A DNA stretch of 6,162 nt from the NCBI GenBank assembly GCA_027031685.1, contig JALVPS010000130.1:1-6162 (forward strand). Reading direction: 5' to 3'. Positions 1-6,012 of the stretch are shown one piece after another. This DNA is from Gammaproteobacteria bacterium. Lineage in GTDB: Bacteria > Pseudomonadota > Gammaproteobacteria > UWMA-0217. Below the pieces are notes generated by a model. The model made no database searches. It was given only the letters and a program-made list of their open reading frames with translations, and was not told the origin of the DNA. Every line of letters starts with the position of its first letter. Within the stretch, counting starts at the first letter, position 1. The translations under genes were made by a program, and so were the position numbers.

Positions 1-740
1 GCCTGCGCCAGCAGGCGGCGCAGGATGCGCCGCCCCTGTTCCGCCGCGCGGGCGATGTTGTCGCGGATGGCGTCCATGGTGATCTCGCCGTCGCCGCGGC
101 CGGCGGCGCGGTTGGCGACGATGGCGAGGGTGGCGTAACACAGGCCCAGCTCGCGGGCCAGGGCGGCCTCGGGCATGCCGGTCATGCCCACGATGTCGCA
201 GCCGTCGCGCTCCAGGCGGTCGATCTCGGCGGCGGTCTCCAGGCGCGGCCCCTGCATGGCGGCGTAGGTGCCGTGGTCCACGGCGTCGTCGATGCCCTCG
301 GCCTCGACGGCGGCCAGGATGCGGCGGCGCAGTTCAGGGCAGTACGGCTCGGTGAAGTCGATGTGCGTGACGTGGTCGAGGCCTTCCTCGAAGTAGGTCT
401 GGTGGCGGGAGTAGGTGTAGTCGATGATCTGGTCGGGGATGACGATGCGGCGCGGCTGCATGGCCCCGGTGATGCCGCCCACGGCGGCGAAGGCGATGAG
501 GTGGCGGATGCCCAGGTGGTGTAAGGCCCACAGGTTGGCGCGGTAGTTGACCTTGTGGGGCGGGATGTGGTGGCGGTCGCCGTGGCGCGCCAGGAAGACG
601 ATCTCCCGGCCGAACAGGCGGCCGCGGGTGAAGGGGCCGGAGGGCTCGCCGTAGGGGGTGTGCACCACCTGCCGCTTGACGATTTCCAGCCCCTCCAGGC
701 GGGTGACGCCGGTGCCGCCGATGATGCCGAAGGTGCTCAT
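1..740 (-). CDS. S-methyl-5'-thioinosine phosphorylase (MTIP; MTAP/PNP family), 3' end cut by window edge
   Basis: This enzyme phosphorolyses methylthioinosine, or a close 6-oxopurine nucleoside, to hypoxanthine and 5-methylthioribose-1-phosphate, salvaging the by-product of polyamine and homoserine-lactone synthesis. The 246 visible codons from ATG at 740 begin MSTFGIIGGTG, the family's phosphate-binding glycine turn. They continue with ARHGDRHHIPPHKVNYRANLWAL (residues 51-73, quoted here as ARHGD...NYRAN), QGPRLET (163-169) and MTGMPEAALARELGL (186-200). The purine-recognition segment reads IVANRAAG (207-214). It has Asn-x-Ala where adenine-specific MTAP enzymes carry the Thr-Asp-x-Asp motif, which fits 6-oxopurine specificity as in the Pseudomonas MTIP. 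Family length is about 245 aa, so little beyond the stop is missing. A GGAGG lies 7 nt before the ATG. The ATG overlaps the upstream stop as ATGA, indicating translational coupling to the phosphoribosyltransferase that uses its product. Plain MTAP or PNP activity remains possible. Confidence 0.88.
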   Translation of the reverse strand, partial: MSTFGIIGGTGVTRLEGLEIVKRQVVHTPYGEPSGPFTRGRLFGREIVFLARHGDRHHIPPHKVNYRANLWALHHLGIRHLIAFAAVGGITGAMQPRRIVIPDQIIDYTYSRHQTYFEEGLDHVTHIDFTEPYCPELRRRILAAVEAEGIDDAVDHGTYAAMQGPRLETAAEIDRLERDGCDIVGMTGMPEAALARELGLCYATLAIVANRAAGRGDGEITMDAIRDNIARAAEQGRRILRRLLAQ

Positions 741-1309
741 GCCGCCGCCTCCCCGCCGGACTGCGGCACGGCGTAGATGCCATTGGCGTTGCGCCATTCG
801 TGGTGGATGTCCATGCCGAAGCCGAACACGTAGCGGTCGTCCACCTCCAGGGCGTGGTAGTCGGGCTGCAGGGCGGCGGTGGGCCGGTGGTGGTGCTTGC
901 GCAGCAGCACGGCGCTCACCACCCGCGCCGCCCCCATGTCGCGGCAGAAGGCCGCCAGCGACTCGAGGGTGAAGCCCTCGTCGTAGATGTCGTCCAGCAG
1001 CAGCACGGTGCGCCCGGCCAGGGCGGTGGCCGGGCGGGCGATCCACACCAGCTCGCTGCCGCGCTGCGCGCCGCGGTAGCGGGTGGCGTGCACGTAGTCG
1101 GTGGTGAGGCGGAAGGCGAGGCGGGGCAGCAGGTGGCCGGCGAAGACGAGGCCGCCGTGCAGCACGGTGAGGGCCACCGGATGGCTGTCGGCCAGGTCGG
1201 CGGTGAGGCGCGCCGCCAGGCGATCCAGGGCGGCGTCGATGTCCCGTCGCGTGAAGACGGGCTCGGCCCCCGGGGGCCAGCCAGCGGGTGTGTCGGGGGG
1301 TGTGAGCAA
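737..1309 (-). CDS. hpt: Hypoxanthine-guanine phosphoribosyltransferase (TTG start)
   Basis: This enzyme transfers phosphoribose from PRPP to hypoxanthine or guanine, giving IMP or GMP in cytosolic purine salvage. The product is 190 aa, a normal length for the family. The PRPP-binding loop is VLLLDDIYDEGFT (102-114). The pyrophosphate-contacting segment is VLHGG (49-53). The purine-contact Lys region is LLRKHH (135-140). The C-terminal signature RYVFGFGMDIHHEWRNANGI (159-178) closely resembles the Pseudomonas-type enzyme as remembered. The start is TTG at 1309: no ATG or GTG lies in a suitable place, and GGGAG sits 6 nt upstream at 1316-1320. The gene follows the DsrE stop by 16 bp. Its TGA overlaps the ATG of the thioinosine phosphorylase, so the two salvage steps are co-translated. 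The loop has Tyr and Phe where the usual sequence is ILDEGHT. Xanthine use cannot be excluded. Confidence 0.92.
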   Translation of the reverse strand: MLTPPDTPAGWPPGAEPVFTRRDIDAALDRLAARLTADLADSHPVALTVLHGGLVFAGHLLPRLAFRLTTDYVHATRYRGAQRGSELVWIARPATALAGRTVLLLDDIYDEGFTLESLAAFCRDMGAARVVSAVLLRKHHHRPTAALQPDYHALEVDDRYVFGFGMDIHHEWRNANGIYAVPQSGGEAAA

Positions 1310-1315
1310 GCCGTG

Positions 1316-1320
1316 CTCCC
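1316..1320 (-). promoter_or_regulatory. Ribosome binding site of hpt, deciding a TTG start
   Basis: GGGAG on the minus strand is separated by six bases from TTG at 1309-1307. No ATG or GTG is in frame between the DsrE stop and the conserved core, so this site supports the TTG as the real initiation codon. The start should be checked by N-terminal peptide evidence. Confidence 0.7.
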
Positions 1321-1325
1321 GTGGC

Positions 1326-1694
1326 TCAGTAGGTGAAGGTGACGGTCTCGTCGTCCATGGCCTCGCTGATCACGTAGGCCCCGCCCACGGTCTCCTCGAT
1401 TTCCGGGATGAGGTCGTGGCCCCACAGGTCCAGGGTGGGCGTGCAGACCTTGAAGCGCACGCCGGCCTCGTGGGCGTCGCGGATGTATTCATATATGGAG
1501 CGGCGACCGTTCTCCTCCAGGAAGATGTTCTCCGCCACGCCCTTCTTGGCCAACTCGCCGGCGCGGCCGGTGAAGACGATCTCCACCTCGTACTCCATGG
1601 CGGCGGCCACCGTGGCCTGGAAGAAGGGCGCCCCCAGCTCGGTGGGATTGGACGGGTCGGTGTTGACCATCACGATGAGGAGTTTTTCCGCCAT
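1326..1694 (-). CDS. DsrE-family small protein with one cysteine
   Basis: This 122-aa cytosolic protein has the DsrE/DsrF/TusD-like alpha/beta pattern: an N-terminal strand KLLIVMVNTD (4-13), helix LGAPFFQATVAAAMEY (20-35), strand EVEIVFTGRA (36-45), and a helix around residues 65-78. A third strand leads into VCTPTLDLWG (83-92), and the tail is strand-rich. Its only cysteine, Cys84, sits where DsrE and TusD proteins carry their persulfide-accepting cysteine. A sulfur-carrier or redox role is therefore inferred; the substrate is unknown. I chose ATG at 1694 because GGGGAT lies 6 nt upstream. A TTG at 1721 would sit at the predicted transcription start. It leads a three-gene unit with hpt and the thioinosine phosphorylase. 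No TusB/C- or DsrF/H-like partners are nearby, so it is not a typical Tus/Dsr complex member. Residues SIYEY use AT-rich codons, including a rare ATA. Confidence 0.8.
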   Translation of the reverse strand: MAEKLLIVMVNTDPSNPTELGAPFFQATVAAAMEYEVEIVFTGRAGELAKKGVAENIFLEENGRRSIYEYIRDAHEAGVRFKVCTPTLDLWGHDLIPEIEETVGGAYVISEAMDDETVTFTY

Positions 1695-1727
1695 GGGCCG
1701 ATCCCCGGCTGCGCCAGACAAGACGCG

Positions 1728-1756
1728 ATTATAGTCCCCCGCCGGCGGCAGGGCGA
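1728..1756 (-). promoter_or_regulatory. Promoter of the dsrE-like/hpt/phosphorylase unit
   Basis: The minus strand carries a perfect TATAAT at 1733-1728, standing out in very GC-rich sequence. The -35 position with a 17-bp spacer (1756-1751) reads TCGCCC, only 3 of 6 to consensus. Transcription would start near 1721, giving a leader of about 27 nt that contains the GGGGAT ribosome site. A 10-bp palindrome CCGCCGGCGG (1739-1748) lies in the spacer and could be a protein site or chance. No other strong promoter is visible within this three-gene unit. Confidence 0.55.
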
Positions 1757-1760
1757 TGCC

Positions 1761-2675
1761 TCAGCGCGCACGTCCCAGGTAGGCGTGCAGGCGCTCCAGC
1801 TCGGCGCCGTGACGCTGGGCGGCCTCGTAGCCGATGGGGATGGCCTCGTTGGCGCGGTGGAACTCCATGAGCGAGATATCGGCCACGCGCGGCATGATGA
1901 GCAGGTCGGCGGGGTCGCCGGCCATGCGGCTGCGGGCGATGCGCTCGGTCATGATGTTGACGCTGCGCACGGCCACGTCAATGAGCGAAGGCAGCAGGTC
2001 CTTGTCCTCCTTGGGGGCGCGGAAGCGGTCCAGCATGCCCTGCAGCAGGTCGCGGAACCAGTCCTGCTCGGCCCCCTCGTCCCGCCCCTTCTCCGCCAGG
2101 CGCTGCTCGGCGCGGGCCAGTTGCGCCTGCAGGGTCAAATCGACGGCGATCACCACGTCCGCCCCCAGGGCGCGGCACAGGGACACAGGCACGGGGTTGA
2201 CCAGGCCGCCGTCCACCAGCCAGCGGTCCTCCACGCGCAGGGGCGAGAACAGGCCCGGCAGGGCGATGGAGGCGCGGATGGCGTCCAGCAGCGGCCCCTC
2301 GCGCAGCCACACCTCGGTGCCGAAGTCCAGGTCGGTGGCCACGGCGGCGTAGGGGATGGGCAGCTCCTCCACCCGCAGGTCGTGCATGCCCTCGCGCAGG
2401 TGGTCGATGACGCGGTTGCCGTGGATGAGCCCGCCGGAGAAGCGGAAGTCCAGCAGGGCCACCACGTCCGACCAGCGCAGGCCGCGCACCCAGGCCTCCA
2501 GCTCGTCCAGGTAGCCGGCCACGTAGGCGCCGCCCACCAGCGCCCCGGCCGAGGTGCCGGTGACGATGTCCGGCACCAGGCCGTGCTCCTCCAGGGCGCG
2601 GATGACGCCGATGTGCGCCCAGCCCTTGGCGGCGCCGGTGCCCAGCGCCAGCCCCAGCTTCAGGCGGCGCGCCAC
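1761..2675 (-). CDS. Patatin-like phospholipase/acyl hydrolase (RssA-like), GTG start
   Basis: This is a predicted serine acyl hydrolase with a Ser-Asp dyad acting on lipid esters; the physiological substrate is unknown. The 304-aa product has the patatin features in order. The oxyanion-hole glycine turn with a basic residue is LGTGAAKGWAHIGV (11-24). The nucleophile elbow is GTSAG (40-44, Ser42). The conserved segment ASIALPGLF spans 135-143. The dyad motif is DGG (155-157, Asp155), followed by LVNPVPV. A charged region around 185-230 resembles the linker in RssA/NTE-type bacterial proteins. No signal peptide or membrane segment is evident, so the protein is probably cytosolic or peripheral on the inner membrane. 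The start is GTG at 2675, 3 bp after the channel gene's stop, with GGGGAG at 2683-2688 inside the upstream coding end; this implies translational coupling. The symbol rssA is not assigned because no regulator partner such as rssB is visible. Confidence 0.88.
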   Translation of the reverse strand: MARRLKLGLALGTGAAKGWAHIGVIRALEEHGLVPDIVTGTSAGALVGGAYVAGYLDELEAWVRGLRWSDVVALLDFRFSGGLIHGNRVIDHLREGMHDLRVEELPIPYAAVATDLDFGTEVWLREGPLLDAIRASIALPGLFSPLRVEDRWLVDGGLVNPVPVSLCRALGADVVIAVDLTLQAQLARAEQRLAEKGRDEGAEQDWFRDLLQGMLDRFRAPKEDKDLLPSLIDVAVRSVNIMTERIARSRMAGDPADLLIMPRVADISLMEFHRANEAIPIGYEAAQRHGAELERLHAYLGRAR

Positions 2676-2678
2676 GGC

Positions 2679-3785
2679 TCAGCTCCCCAGGGCGGAGAAC
2701 CCCTTGACCTTCCTGATGTTGGCGTCCACGTGCAGGGTGCGCGTGGGGTACGGGATCTCGGCCCCGTGGCGGGCCACGATGTCGGCGATGCGCAGCAGGA
2801 TGTCCTGGCGGATTTCATGGTAGCGGACCCAGTCGGTGGTCTTGGTGAAGGTATAGACCATGAACTCCACCGCCGAATCGCCCATGCGATTGAAATTGAC
2901 GATCAGCGTCTGGCGCGTGTCGATCTCCGGGTGCTCGCGCAGCATGCGCTTGACCTCCTCGACGATGACCGGCATCACCTCCAGGTCCTCGTAGCGGATG
3001 CCGATGTGCTCGTAGATGCGGCGGTTGGTCATGCGCGAGGGGTTCTCCACGGCGATGGTGGTGAAGATGGAGTTGGGCACGTACAGCGGGCGCTTGTCGA
3101 AGCGGCGGATGCGCGTCAGGCGCCAGCCGATGTGCTCCACCACGCCCTCGATCTCCCGGTCCGGCGAGCGGATCCAGTCGCCGGTGGCGAAGGGGCGGTC
3201 CAGGTAGATCATGAGCCCGCCGAAGAAGTTGGCCAGCAGGTCCTTGGCGGCGAAGCCCACGGCGATGCCGCCGATGCCGCCGAAGGCCAGCACGCCGGAG
3301 ATGGAAAAGCCCAGGGTCTGCAGGATCATGAGGGCGGCGGTGATGACCACCGTCAGGCGCAGCAGCTTGGAGATAGCCTCGATGGTGGTGCGGTCCATGC
3401 CCTCCTCGCGGTGCGCGCTGCGCGCCACGATGACCGCCTCCAGGTTGTGGATGAGACGGAACAGGAACCAGGCCAGCACGGCCACCACCACGATGTACTG
3501 CAGGGGGTCGAGCAGCGAGGGCGGTTTCTTGCCGCCCTCCACGAAGGCGATGCGCGTGGCGTACAGCAGCCCGATGGCCCAGGCCAGCACCCGCAGGGGG
3601 CGGCCGAGCGCCTCCAGCACGGCGTCGTCCCAGGGGTTGTGGCTGCGCCGGGCGCGGCGCCGCAGCTGGCCCAGCACCAGCCGCACCGCCAGGTTGACCA
3701 GCACCACGGCGAACACCACGGCGGCGATCTTGACGATGCTGCCGTGTTCGCCGGCGATCTGCTGCAGCGTGTCCCAGAGCGTCAT
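2679..3785 (-). CDS. MscS-family mechanosensitive ion channel
   Basis: This inner-membrane channel of the small-conductance mechanosensitive family is expected to open under membrane tension and release solutes on osmotic downshock. The 368-aa product shows about five hydrophobic segments: 18-39, 64-82, 96-114, 142-160 and the Gly/Ala-rich pore helix 163-191 (GGIGGIAVGFAAKDLLANF and GG). The MscS beta domain follows, with RPFATGDWI (197-205), GVVEHIGWRLTRIR (214-227) and VPNS (236-239). A soluble alpha/beta C-terminal domain ends at residue 368. It is longer than E. coli MscS (286 aa), with two extra N-terminal helices, more like the YbdG/YnaI class. ATG at 3785 has GGGAG 7 nt upstream. It shares a tight junction with the following patatin-like gene. 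Ion preference and gating threshold cannot be read from sequence. Confidence 0.93.
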   Translation of the reverse strand: MTLWDTLQQIAGEHGSIVKIAAVVFAVVLVNLAVRLVLGQLRRRARRSHNPWDDAVLEALGRPLRVLAWAIGLLYATRIAFVEGGKKPPSLLDPLQYIVVVAVLAWFLFRLIHNLEAVIVARSAHREEGMDRTTIEAISKLLRLTVVITAALMILQTLGFSISGVLAFGGIGGIAVGFAAKDLLANFFGGLMIYLDRPFATGDWIRSPDREIEGVVEHIGWRLTRIRRFDKRPLYVPNSIFTTIAVENPSRMTNRRIYEHIGIRYEDLEVMPVIVEEVKRMLREHPEIDTRQTLIVNFNRMGDSAVEFMVYTFTKTTDWVRYHEIRQDILLRIADIVARHGAEIPYPTRTLHVDANIRKVKGFSALGS

Positions 3786-3815
3786 GCCTGCTCTCCCTGT
3801 GGCCGTGGGGCGCCC

Positions 3816-3821
3816 ATCATA
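3816..3821 (-). promoter_or_regulatory. Possible -10 element before the mscS-type gene
   Basis: TATGAT (5 of 6 to consensus) lies on the minus strand in the 83-bp gap between nagZ and the channel gene, 30 bp before the channel ATG. The matching -35 zone near 3838-3845 is plain GC-rich sequence with no resemblance to TTGACA. It may be a weak sigma70 promoter or chance; the channel pair might instead be read through from nagZ. Confidence 0.35.
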
Positions 3822-3868
3822 GCGCGCCGGGGGCGGCGGCCGGCGTGGCGGGCGTCACCGCGCCGGCG

Positions 3869-4909
3869 TCACGCCGTCTCGTCCGCCAGCCCGGCCAGCG
3901 CGGCGGCGGCCGCCCGCCACTCGGCGGCGGCGTGCAGGGCCTCGCGCCGGGGCCGGGCGCGCGCCCGCATGGCCCCGCGCCGCGCCGCGGCGGCCGGGTC
4001 GTCCGCGCCGCGCAGCCCGTCCAGCACCGCCTCGGCGGCCGGCGGGTCGTTGCACACCAGCAGCATGTCGCAGCCGGCGGCCAGGGCCGCCTCGGCCCGC
4101 GCCAGCGGCCCGCCGGCCACCGCCGCGCCGGCCATGGACAGGTCGTCGCTGAAGATCACGCCGCGAAAGCCCAGCCGGCCACGCAGCACGTCCTGCAGCC
4201 AGAAGCGCGAGAAGCCGGCCGGCCGGTCGTCCACCGCCCGATAGACGACGTGGGCCGGCATGATGCCGTCCAGGCCGGCGGCGACGAGCTCGGCGAAGGG
4301 CCGCAGGTCGGCCGCCTCGATGGCCGCCAGGGGGCGCTCGTCCACCGGCACGGACAAGTGCGAGTCGGCGGCCACGTAGCCGTGACCGGGAAAGTGCTTG
4401 CCCACGGCGGCCATGCCGGCGGCGTGCATGCCGGCCAGGTAGGCGCGCCCGAGGGCGCTCACCGCCGCCGGGTCGCCGTGCAGGGCGCGGTCGCCGATCA
4501 CGCCGCTGGTGCCGTAGTCCAGGTCCAGCACCGGCGCGAAGCTGAAGTCCAGCCCGGCCGCCAGCACCTCGCCGGCCATGGCCCAGCCGTGGCGGCGGGC
4601 CAGCGTCCGCGCGGCGTGCGGGTCGCGGTCCCACAGCGCCCCTAGCCGGCGCAGGGGCGGCAGGCGCAGAAAGCCGTCCCGGAAGCGCTGCACCCGCCCG
4701 CCCTCCTGGTCCACCGCCAGCAGCAGGCCGGGGCGGCAGGCACGCAGGGCGTCCACCAGGGCGGCCAGCTGCCCGGGCGACTCGTAGTTGCGCGCGAAGA
4801 GGATGACGCCGCCCACGCGCGGGTGGCGCAACCGCTCGCACTCCTCGGGGGTCAGCGCGGTGCCGGCCACGTCCAGCATGACGGGGCCGAGGGGCGCGAC
4901 GTCAGCCAT
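3869..4909 (-). CDS. nagZ: Beta-N-acetylhexosaminidase (family 3 glycoside hydrolase), cell-wall recycling
   Basis: This cytosolic GH3 enzyme removes N-acetylglucosamine from GlcNAc-anhydromuropeptides taken up during peptidoglycan recycling. In species with inducible AmpC its products also signal beta-lactamase induction. The 346-aa product is the usual single-domain TIM-barrel length. Landmarks are GVILFARN (34-41), AVDQEGGRVQRF (65-76), FAPVLDLD (124-131), and KHFPGHG (171-177), followed by the flexible catalytic loop with the Asp-His dyad DSH (182-184). The nucleophile region is FSDDLSMAG (253-261), with Asp255 by family alignment. All catalytic residues are present. ATG at 4909 has GGAGG 6 nt upstream. 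Its first 8 bp overlap the end of dus, so the two are co-transcribed and probably coupled. The C-terminal 50 residues are Ala/Arg-rich. No beta-lactamase or ampR gene is in view. Confidence 0.95.
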   Translation of the reverse strand: MADVAPLGPVMLDVAGTALTPEECERLRHPRVGGVILFARNYESPGQLAALVDALRACRPGLLLAVDQEGGRVQRFRDGFLRLPPLRRLGALWDRDPHAARTLARRHGWAMAGEVLAAGLDFSFAPVLDLDYGTSGVIGDRALHGDPAAVSALGRAYLAGMHAAGMAAVGKHFPGHGYVAADSHLSVPVDERPLAAIEAADLRPFAELVAAGLDGIMPAHVVYRAVDDRPAGFSRFWLQDVLRGRLGFRGVIFSDDLSMAGAAVAGGPLARAEAALAAGCDMLLVCNDPPAAEAVLDGLRGADDPAAAARRGAMRARARPRREALHAAAEWRAAAAALAGLADETA

Positions 4910-5915
4910 GGGCGGCCTCCGGGACCTCGGGCTCGGCGGGCCGCGGCGGCAGGGCCGCCGCCACCACCGACCAGTCGGCGCCAGGCCGCCGCGCCATCTC
5001 CGTGAGCACGCGCCGCCAATGACGCGCGCCGGGCTGGCCGCGGAACAGGCCCAGCATGTGACGGGTGATGGCCGTCAGCGGCACGCCGCGGGCCAGTTGG
5101 CGCTCGATGTAGGGGCGCATGGCCAGCACCACGGCGTGGCGGTCGGGCACCGGGTGGGCGTCGGCGAAGAAGCGGCGGTCCACCTCGGCCAGCAGGTAGG
5201 GATCGTGATACACCGCCCGCCCCAGCATGACGCCGTCCACGTGGGCCAGCTGGGCCGCGGCAGCGTCGAGGTCGGTCAGCCCCCCGTTGATGACGATGTC
5301 CAGCTCGGGATGGGCGGCCTTGAGGCGGTGCACGCGGCCGTAGTCCAGGGGCGGCACGTCGCGGTTCTCGCGCGGGCTCAGGCCCTGCAGCCAGGCCTTG
5401 CGGGCGTGCACGATGAAGCGCGTGCAGCCGGCCGCCGCCACGGTGGTGACGAAGCGCTCCAGGTCGGCCTCGCTGTCCTGCTCGTCGATGCCGATGCGGT
5501 GCTTCACCGTCACCGGCAGGCGCGTGGCCGCGCGCATGGCCGCCACGCACTCCGCCACCCGCTCCGGCGTGGCCATGAGGCAGGCGCCGAAGGCCCCGTT
5601 CTGCACCCGGTCGCTGGGGCAGCCCACGTTCAGGTTCACCTCGTCGTAGCCCCAGTCCTCCGCCATGCGCGCACAGGCCGCCAGGTCGCGCGGCTCCGCG
5701 CCGCCCAGCTGCAGGGCCAGGGGCCGCTCAGTAGGATCGAAGTCCAGATGGCGGGCGCGGTCGCCGTGCAGCAGCGCGCCGGTGGTCACCATCTCCGTGT
5801 ACAGCAGCGCGCGGCGGCTGATCTGGCGCAGAAAGAAGCGGCAGTGGCGGTCCGTCCAGTCCAGCATGGGCGCCACGCAGAAGCGCCAGGGCGGCAAGGG
5901 CCGGGAGTCGGTCAT
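4902..5915 (-). CDS. dusA: tRNA-dihydrouridine synthase, DusA type
   Basis: This FMN-dependent enzyme reduces uridines in the tRNA D-loop (positions 20/20a in the DusA class). The 337-aa product carries FCVAPMLDWTDRHCRFFLR (12-30) at the N-terminus, TEMVTTGALLHGD (40-52) and LQLGG (68-72). The catalytic-cysteine signature is NLNVGCPSDRVQNGAFGACL (94-113, Cys99). Next come VKHRIGID (137-144), HARKAWLQGLSPRENR (170-185, diagnostic of DusA), NGG (210-212) and MLGRAVYHDPY (230-240). The C-terminal helical tRNA-binding domain includes TRHMLGLF (284-291). I chose ATG at 5915. The open frame extends upstream to 6023, but that part overlaps the divergent promoter and uma2. There is no Shine-Dalgarno: the six bases before ATG are all C. 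TTG at 5930, with GGA 7 nt upstream, is an alternative start. The gene heads the dus-nagZ unit. Confidence 0.94.
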   Translation of the reverse strand: MTDSRPLPPWRFCVAPMLDWTDRHCRFFLRQISRRALLYTEMVTTGALLHGDRARHLDFDPTERPLALQLGGAEPRDLAACARMAEDWGYDEVNLNVGCPSDRVQNGAFGACLMATPERVAECVAAMRAATRLPVTVKHRIGIDEQDSEADLERFVTTVAAAGCTRFIVHARKAWLQGLSPRENRDVPPLDYGRVHRLKAAHPELDIVINGGLTDLDAAAAQLAHVDGVMLGRAVYHDPYLLAEVDRRFFADAHPVPDRHAVVLAMRPYIERQLARGVPLTAITRHMLGLFRGQPGARHWRRVLTEMARRPGADWSVVAAALPPRPAEPEVPEAAHG

Positions 5916-5948
5916 GGGGGGTACGGGCAAGGAAAAATCCGGTCGCCC

Positions 5949-5957
5949 AGTATCGCA
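5949..5957 (-). promoter_or_regulatory. Extended -10 promoter of dus-nagZ
   Basis: On the minus strand TGC-GATACT gives an extended -10 (TGn) with a 4 of 6 hexamer, in the 97-bp gap between dus and uma2. Transcription would begin near 5942, leaving a leader of about 27 nt before the dus ATG. The -35 zone (about 5972-5977, CAGCCG) is poor, which is common for extended -10 promoters. Confidence 0.45.
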
Positions 5958-5967
5958 GATTCGCGCC

Positions 5968-5983
5968 CCGCCGGCTGCGGCGG
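5968..5983. repeat. Inverted repeat between divergent promoters
   Basis: CCGCCG and CGGCGG arms (5968-5973 and 5978-5983) flank GCTG. The centre, near 5975.5, lies almost midway between the two opposing -10 boxes and covers both -35 zones. It could be an operator, but short GC-only inverted repeats are frequent in this sequence. Confidence 0.3.
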
Positions 5984-5996
5984 CCCCAACCCGCTC

Positions 5997-6005
5997 TGCT
6001 AGAAT
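5997..6005 (+). promoter_or_regulatory. Extended -10 promoter of uma2, predicting a leaderless mRNA
   Basis: TGC-TAGAAT is an extended -10 with a 5 of 6 hexamer. Only 7 bases separate it from the ATG at 6013, so transcription should start at or within a base or two of the initiation codon. The -35 zone (about 5977-5982) is GC-rich and unlike TTGACA. No ribosome binding site lies at a usable distance from the ATG. Confidence 0.55.
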
Positions 6006-6012
6006 CCAGGCC

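Noticed and set aside
334..783. A 149-codon minus-strand frame at the left end
   Set aside because: It is an out-of-frame reading of the thioinosine phosphorylase, whose true frame runs uninterrupted from 740 to the window edge.
3841..3876. Possible terminator hairpin after nagZ (arms CGGCGTG and CACGCCG) with a direct repeat GGCGTCAC at 3851-3858 and 3865-3872
   Set aside because: The loop is 22 nt, there is no U tract, and one arm overlaps the nagZ stop. Such short GC repeats are common here, so I could not support a terminator or operator.
1101..4244. A 1047-codon plus-strand open frame running antisense across hpt, the dsrE-like, patatin-like and channel genes and into nagZ
   Set aside because: Its translation is low-complexity (Gly, His, Gln, Ala, Val, Asp rich) with no recognisable domain. 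The opposite strand holds well-conserved genes with catalytic motifs and ribosome sites. Long antisense frames are expected at this GC content.
3855..4841. A 328-codon minus-strand frame within nagZ
   Set aside because: It is an Arg/Gly/Ala/Pro-rich out-of-frame reading of nagZ, whose own frame has all catalytic residues.
4788..6002. A 404-codon plus-strand open frame opposite dus and the start of nagZ
   Set aside because: It has the same low-complexity composition and no domain, and it lies opposite an intact DusA-type gene.
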